Notes under the pieces: model-generated
Told to the model about the DNA's origin: nothing
The model's database searches: none
What the model saw: only the letters and a program-made list of their open reading frames with translations
Part shown: positions 5,458 to 8,626 of the stretch, one piece after another
How the letters are laid out: each line of letters starts with the position of its first letter
Position numbering within the stretch: the first letter of the stretch is position 1
Program-made: the position numbers and the translations under genes
NCBI GenBank assembly: GCA_021772555.1
Contig: JAJFLT010000267.1
Span: forward strand, 1 to 8,626
Length of the DNA stretch: 8,626 nucleotides
Reading direction: 5' to 3'
Origin: Opitutales bacterium
Lineage (GTDB): Bacteria > Verrucomicrobiota > Verrucomicrobiia > Opitutales > UBA2987

Positions 5458-7392
5458 ATGAACCTTAACGCTGCCCACTGGCGAGCCTTTGCTCTTTTTT
5501 TTACCGGCATATCCCTAGCCGCTCAGGGGCAGATTCGGGCGGATGTGGAATTATTGCCGGTGGAGGCGTTTTTCAACGGCAATCAATATACCGACGCGAC
5601 CATTTCGCCGGATGGTGAATGCCTGGCATTCCTCAGCCTGGTGAATGGCAGCCAAAATCTTTTCACCTACGATATCGAAAAGAAAAAATTTAAAAGCCTG
5701 ACCGAGGGCGGACGTAAGGCCGTTTTCGATTATGCCTGGGCGGGCAATGAATACCTGGTCTACCAAACGTCTCTGGAAAATTATTGGGGGCTTGGTTTGG
5801 CCGCGGTTCGCCGGGATGGCAAAAGGCGTTATAAAAAAGTTCTCTCGGAACCTGCCCGACTGGTCGACAGCATGTCCGCCTACCCCAAACACGTCCTGGC
5901 GGTTCTCCACCCGCACGAGGAACAATTTCCGGACCTGCACAGGGTGGGCATCACCTCCAGACACCACACTACCTATTTCGAGAACCCGGGCGATGTCGAT
6001 TACTGGCTGCTCGATCCCGAGGGTCAGGTGCGGCTGGTCAAAATCTTTAATCGGGACGGCGGAACCGACACCTATCGCTACCGTGCCACTGTCAAAGAAC
6101 CGTGGAAAGACATCGAATTGCCGGAGGAGACTTTCCCTCTGGCTCTTGATTACGACAGCAACCTTTTATTTGTCGCCACCGGCCAGGATCGGGAATTTAC
6201 GGCCGTTTACAAATACGACCCGCAGTCGCATGAATTTGCTGGCCTGGTATGGAAAGATTCCTCCTACGACGTCGTTCCCGGCTATGACCTGAATGGCGTG
6301 AGCGATTTTAAGGGACTCATTTTTTCCGATCAATTCCGCACCCTGGCCGGTATTGCCTACGAGAGCAACGGTCCTCAAATCCAATGGTTTCTGCCTTTTT
6401 ATGAAGACGTGCAGGAAATGATCGATCAGTCCCTGCCCAACACGCAAAATGTTTTGCTGGGGCGCGACAAAAGTGAAGAGCGTTTCCTCATCTTCGCCTA
6501 CAACGACCGCGATCCGGGAAATTACTATCTGCTGGATTACCCCACACGGCAATTGCAGTGGCTCTTCTCGAAAAATCCCTCCATCAATCCCGAACAATTG
6601 GCGCCCATGAAACCGGTTCAGATGGTTTCGCGGGATGGCCGTATCCTGCACGGTTATTTGACCCTCCCGCAGGGGAAACGACAAAACCTGCCCCTCATCC
6701 TGAAACCGCATGGCGGCCCATTCATGAGGGATAAATGGGGCTTCGACCCGGAGGTGCAATTCCTGGCCAATCGAGGCTATGCTGTTTTGCAGGTGAACTA
6801 CCGGGGGTCCACCGGATATGGAAAAGATTTTTTCATGGCCGCTTTCGGCGAAATCGGAAAAAAAATGCAAAACGACATCACCGATGCAGTCCAATGGGCG
6901 ATCTCGGAAAAAATCGCCGACCCGCAACGCATCGCCATTTATGGTGAAGGCTTCGGGGCCTACCTGGCCATGACGGGTCTGGTTTCCACGCCCGAGCTCT
7001 TCCAATGCGCCGTGGCCGTGGGCGGCATCTACGATTGGGAATCTTTTCTGAATAAAGGCAAAGCGCCCGTCACGGAACGCAACATGCCACTAAGCAGAAG
7101 CTGGTTCGGTGAACCCGGGGGCGAAGACAACACGCATGAAGAACAACTATTGAAAAGCATTTCACCAGCTCATCATGCCGCGTTGGCCGGAGGTCCGGTA
7201 TTACTAATCCCGAAAGCCAACAATGGTTTCACCATTGATCCTCAAACCCGCCTCATGGCGGACGCCCTCCAACGGGAGAAAAAACCGCATGAAATATTCA
7301 GCCAAAACACCGACTCCGTAGTACCTCTGGATAAACCTACCCCCATGGACCATTACCATCGCATCGAAAGCTTCCTGGCTGAAAATCTTTGA
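5458..7392 (+). CDS. exported S9 (prolyl oligopeptidase) family protein, predicted catalytically dead
   Basis: A 644-residue protein. Residues 1-28 look like a Sec signal peptide (hydrophobic AFALFFTGISLAA, possible cleavage near QIRA/DV), so it should act outside the cytoplasm. About residues 35-380 are beta-propeller-like (ISPDGECLAFLSLVNGSQ and similar), and about 395-644 form the alpha/beta-hydrolase domain, with PHGGP (417-421) and oxyanion-region NYRGSTGYG (447-455) well kept. The nucleophile motif G-x-S-x-G-G reads GEGFGA (496-501), with Gly498 at the Ser position. The usual HG-x-x-D segment reads PKANN (585-589), giving Asn for Asp. The GHGF histidine segment near 619-622 reads DSVV. 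The frame is undamaged over its full length. The ATG at 5458 is preferred to an in-frame TTG at 5422 because it puts the signal peptide at the N-terminus; the ribosome site is weak. Family sure; function unknown, perhaps a binding or regulatory pseudo-enzyme. Confidence 0.88.
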   Translation: MNLNAAHWRAFALFFTGISLAAQGQIRADVELLPVEAFFNGNQYTDATISPDGECLAFLSLVNGSQNLFTYDIEKKKFKSLTEGGRKAVFDYAWAGNEYLVYQTSLENYWGLGLAAVRRDGKRRYKKVLSEPARLVDSMSAYPKHVLAVLHPHEEQFPDLHRVGITSRHHTTYFENPGDVDYWLLDPEGQVRLVKIFNRDGGTDTYRYRATVKEPWKDIELPEETFPLALDYDSNLLFVATGQDREFTAVYKYDPQSHEFAGLVWKDSSYDVVPGYDLNGVSDFKGLIFSDQFRTLAGIAYESNGPQIQWFLPFYEDVQEMIDQSLPNTQNVLLGRDKSEERFLIFAYNDRDPGNYYLLDYPTRQLQWLFSKNPSINPEQLAPMKPVQMVSRDGRILHGYLTLPQGKRQNLPLILKPHGGPFMRDKWGFDPEVQFLANRGYAVLQVNYRGSTGYGKDFFMAAFGEIGKKMQNDITDAVQWAISEKIADPQRIAIYGEGFGAYLAMTGLVSTPELFQCAVAVGGIYDWESFLNKGKAPVTERNMPLSRSWFGEPGGEDNTHEEQLLKSISPAHHAALAGGPVLLIPKANNGFTIDPQTRLMADALQREKKPHEIFSQNTDSVVPLDKPTPMDHYHRIESFLAENL

Positions 7393-7468
7393 GCAGCCTA
7401 CGCCATAATTCGCCTGCGAAAAAGATTAACAGCCCACCCTACATCCACCAAAAAATACTACTCCTCCA

Positions 7469-7499
7469 CAGCCGGAGAGGCTGGTCGGTTTTTTATTTT
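7469..7499 (+). terminator. probable Rho-independent terminator after the S9-family gene
   Basis: CAGCC (7469-7473), loop GGAGA, GGCTG (7479-7483), then GTCGG and a T-rich run TTTTTTATTTT (7489-7499). It lies 77 bases after the S9-family stop. The stem is short and five bases separate it from the T run, so strength is uncertain. Confidence 0.5.
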
Positions 7500-7531
7500 G
7501 CACATTGAATTGAAAAATATAGAATATCATT

Positions 7532-7551
7532 TGTTTCCATTTCAGGAAACA
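7532..7551. promoter_or_regulatory. 20 bp inverted repeat in the leader of the membrane-protein gene
   Basis: TGTTTCC (7532-7538) and GGAAACA (7545-7551) are perfect 7 bp inverted arms around a 6-base centre. The stem is not followed by a T run, so an operator-like site is more likely than a terminator. It lies about 40 bases upstream of the -35 of the candidate promoter at 7593-7620. Confidence 0.4.
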
Positions 7552-7592
7552 CACTGTGCTCCTGTTGTTCGTAAAAAAAACCAAAAATAGGC

Positions 7593-7620
7593 TTGAAAAT
7601 ATCGGTCGCAAGAATATCAT
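7593..7620 (+). promoter_or_regulatory. sigma70-like promoter for the membrane-protein gene
   Basis: TTGAAA (7593-7598, 5 of 6) and TATCAT (7615-7620, 5 of 6) are separated by 16 bases, followed by a leader of about 55 bases to the ATG at 7682. A small inverted repeat TACCT-N6-AGGTA (7624-7639) covers the expected start of transcription and could be an operator. Confidence 0.45.
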
Positions 7621-7681
7621 ACTTACCTATCACTAGGTATTTGCCGCCTACATATAGTTATCTGAACAATTGGTAGCAACA

Positions 7682-8206
7682 ATGGAAGAAACGGATAGAC
7701 AAAAATTTCTGCAAATTGTTACACGCAAGCTCGTGAGCCTCACAGCGGGATGTATGATCGCCTTGTTGATTATTTTCTATATCATAGAACTAAAAAACCT
7801 TGAGCGAACTTATTTGGTTTCATATGTTTTCTTGGCAGGTTTAATTGGCGGATTTGTAAGTATCCAGCAAAGGTTGCCCACAATTGGTTTGAGCGAGCTT
7901 CGTGAATTGTCAAATTCTTGGTTATCAATTCTTCTGATTCCAATTAACGGGGGGATATTCGCTATTGTACTAATGCTAATGTTCCTTTCGGGCATCATTG
8001 AGGGATCTCTGTTTCCTAAATACTCACATCCATCTATCGATCAAACGAACCTAGTAGTTAGTTTTGTGACGTGGTTGACTACAACCTTTCCTGAATCTGG
8101 GCCTGATATCGCGAAACTATTATTTTGGTCTTTCGTGGCTGGATTTAGTGAGCGTTTTGTTCCGCAGATAATTCGTAAAACAATTGACAAAACAGATGAC
8201 AAATAA
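7682..8206 (+). CDS. unrecognised small membrane protein
   Basis: A 174-residue protein whose family I do not recognise. A charged N-terminus (MEETDRQKF) is followed by likely spans near residues 17-36, 44-61 and 80-104, a polar loop (about 106-124), and a weakly hydrophobic C-terminal segment with FWSFVAGFSERFVPQII (148-164). The GFSERFVP stretch just before a basic tail looks conserved in type and resembles the end of other uncharacterised bacterial membrane proteins, but I cannot name a domain. The ATG at 7682 is taken rather than an in-frame TTG at 7670; neither has a strong ribosome site. Base and codon use are more AT-rich than in the genes to the left, suggesting separate origin. It may be co-transcribed with the next gene, 83 bases on. 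Confidence 0.75.
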   Translation: MEETDRQKFLQIVTRKLVSLTAGCMIALLIIFYIIELKNLERTYLVSYVFLAGLIGGFVSIQQRLPTIGLSELRELSNSWLSILLIPINGGIFAIVLMLMFLSGIIEGSLFPKYSHPSIDQTNLVVSFVTWLTTTFPESGPDIAKLLFWSFVAGFSERFVPQIIRKTIDKTDDK

Positions 8207-8229
8207 TTTCAACTAACGTAAAAACTAGC

Positions 8230-8275
8230 GACCAAAATAGACTTTAGGCGTGCGCCTCAATATTATTTCGAAACG
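8230..8275 (+). other. intergenic hairpin between the two membrane-protein genes
   Basis: The 83-base gap contains the compact inverted repeat AGGCG-TG-CGCCT and then an AT-rich stretch (CAATATTATTT). The loop is too small and the T run too broken for a confident terminator call. It may be a weak attenuator or nothing. Confidence 0.2.
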
Positions 8276-8289
8276 GTCTGGAACTTAAC

Positions 8290-8626
8290 ATGAACAAGCA
8301 AATACTTGGCGTTGGTGTAGTGATCATAGTTCTCACAGCAATCGGGCTCGAGATCTCGTACCGCGAAATTATAAGCTATGGATTCTCCCTTATGCTAATC
8401 ACGGTTGGGCTCGCCGCGTTTTTTGGTACTCTTGCCCTTCCGGGGAGCGTTGATCCAGATGGCACCTTTCGCGAGCGTAGCGTTCGCCTATCGATTACCG
8501 CAACGCTTGTGGTTGTATACATCGTCTATTTCGGCACCACAGTTTTTTGGAAAGAAGAGCTTTCTACGCTCGAAGAGCAAATGATTAGCACACTCACCAC
8601 ACTACTTGCCATCGTTCTTCCGTTCT
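8290..8626 (+). CDS. unrecognised membrane protein (N-terminal part, cut by window edge)
   Basis: An ATG at 8290 opens a frame that stays open to the window edge (112 residues). The sequence starts MNKQILGVGVVIIVLTAIGL and shows likely membrane segments near residues 4-20, 30-50, 66-87 and 98-112. Between the second and third is a polar loop PGSVDPDGTFRERS (51-64), and before the fourth an acidic stretch KEELSTLEEQ (88-97). No known domain is recognised. It follows the other small membrane-protein gene in the same direction with a short gap, so the two may work together. Its base composition is nearer the window average than that of its neighbour. The continuous hydrophobic pattern and lack of stops make a real gene likely; the function is unknown. 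Confidence 0.65.
   Translation, partial: MNKQILGVGVVIIVLTAIGLEISYREIISYGFSLMLITVGLAAFFGTLALPGSVDPDGTFRERSVRLSITATLVVVYIVYFGTTVFWKEELSTLEEQMISTLTTLLAIVLPF

Noticed and set aside
6166..7005. 279-codon minus-strand open frame inside the S9-family gene
   Set aside because: It is the shadow of a clear family member on the plus strand and has no recognisable motif.
7426..7620. 64-codon minus-strand open frame after the S9-family gene
   Set aside because: It runs antisense through the terminator and the candidate promoter, with no start signal and low-complexity Phe/Lys-rich sequence.
8207..8289. Possible integron attC site between the two membrane-protein genes (ACTTAAC fits RYYYAAC)
   Set aside because: No matching GTTRRRY partner at a suitable distance, no integrase, and the motif sits directly before the next start codon.
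1..8626. CRISPR arrays, tRNA, rRNA and transposase genes
   Set aside because: None were seen: no regularly spaced repeats, no cloverleaf or rRNA-like segments, and no transposase motifs on either strand.

Overview
The window looks like a chromosomal segment from a Gram-negative bacterium, most likely a member of the Verrucomicrobiota (Opitutae-like). This rests on the Gld-type ABC operon, the nadC-birA-coaX cofactor cluster, the secreted S9-family protein and the hairpin-rich intergenic repeat. The assignment is an inference from gene content; no rRNA, tRNA or other direct marker is present.

Region 1 (1-5010, all minus strand) reads right to left. First comes a cofactor cluster: nadC (NAD synthesis), birA (biotin-protein ligase with a DNA-binding domain) and coaX (type III pantothenate kinase, CoA synthesis). 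birA and coaX overlap by ATGA, so their translation is probably coupled. After an AT-rich 89 bp gap comes a tightly packed ABC-2 export operon: a GldA-like ATPase, a GldF-like permease and the beginning of a GldG-like auxiliary protein cut by the window edge. The CoaX has lost the usual Asp of its first phosphate-binding motif and the Arg after its catalytic Asp.

Region 2 (5011-5457) is a divergent intergenic region. It holds a good nadC promoter and Shine-Dalgarno sequence. It also holds a compact 274 bp element bounded by near-perfect ~30 bp inverted repeats and filled by two long imperfect palindromes, each ending in a triloop hairpin. This looks like a MITE/REP-type non-autonomous repeat or a structured RNA.

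Region 3 (5458-7392, plus strand) encodes an exported S9 prolyl-oligopeptidase-family protein with an intact reading frame. All three positions of the catalytic triad appear to be replaced (Ser to Gly, Asp to Asn, His absent), so it is predicted to be a pseudo-peptidase. A probable terminator follows.

Region 4 (7393-8626, plus strand) is visibly more AT-rich at first and carries two small unrecognised membrane-protein genes, the second running off the end. They follow a 289 bp leader with a sigma70-like promoter, two inverted repeats and a repeated 10-mer. This end looks like accessory DNA attached to a housekeeping segment.
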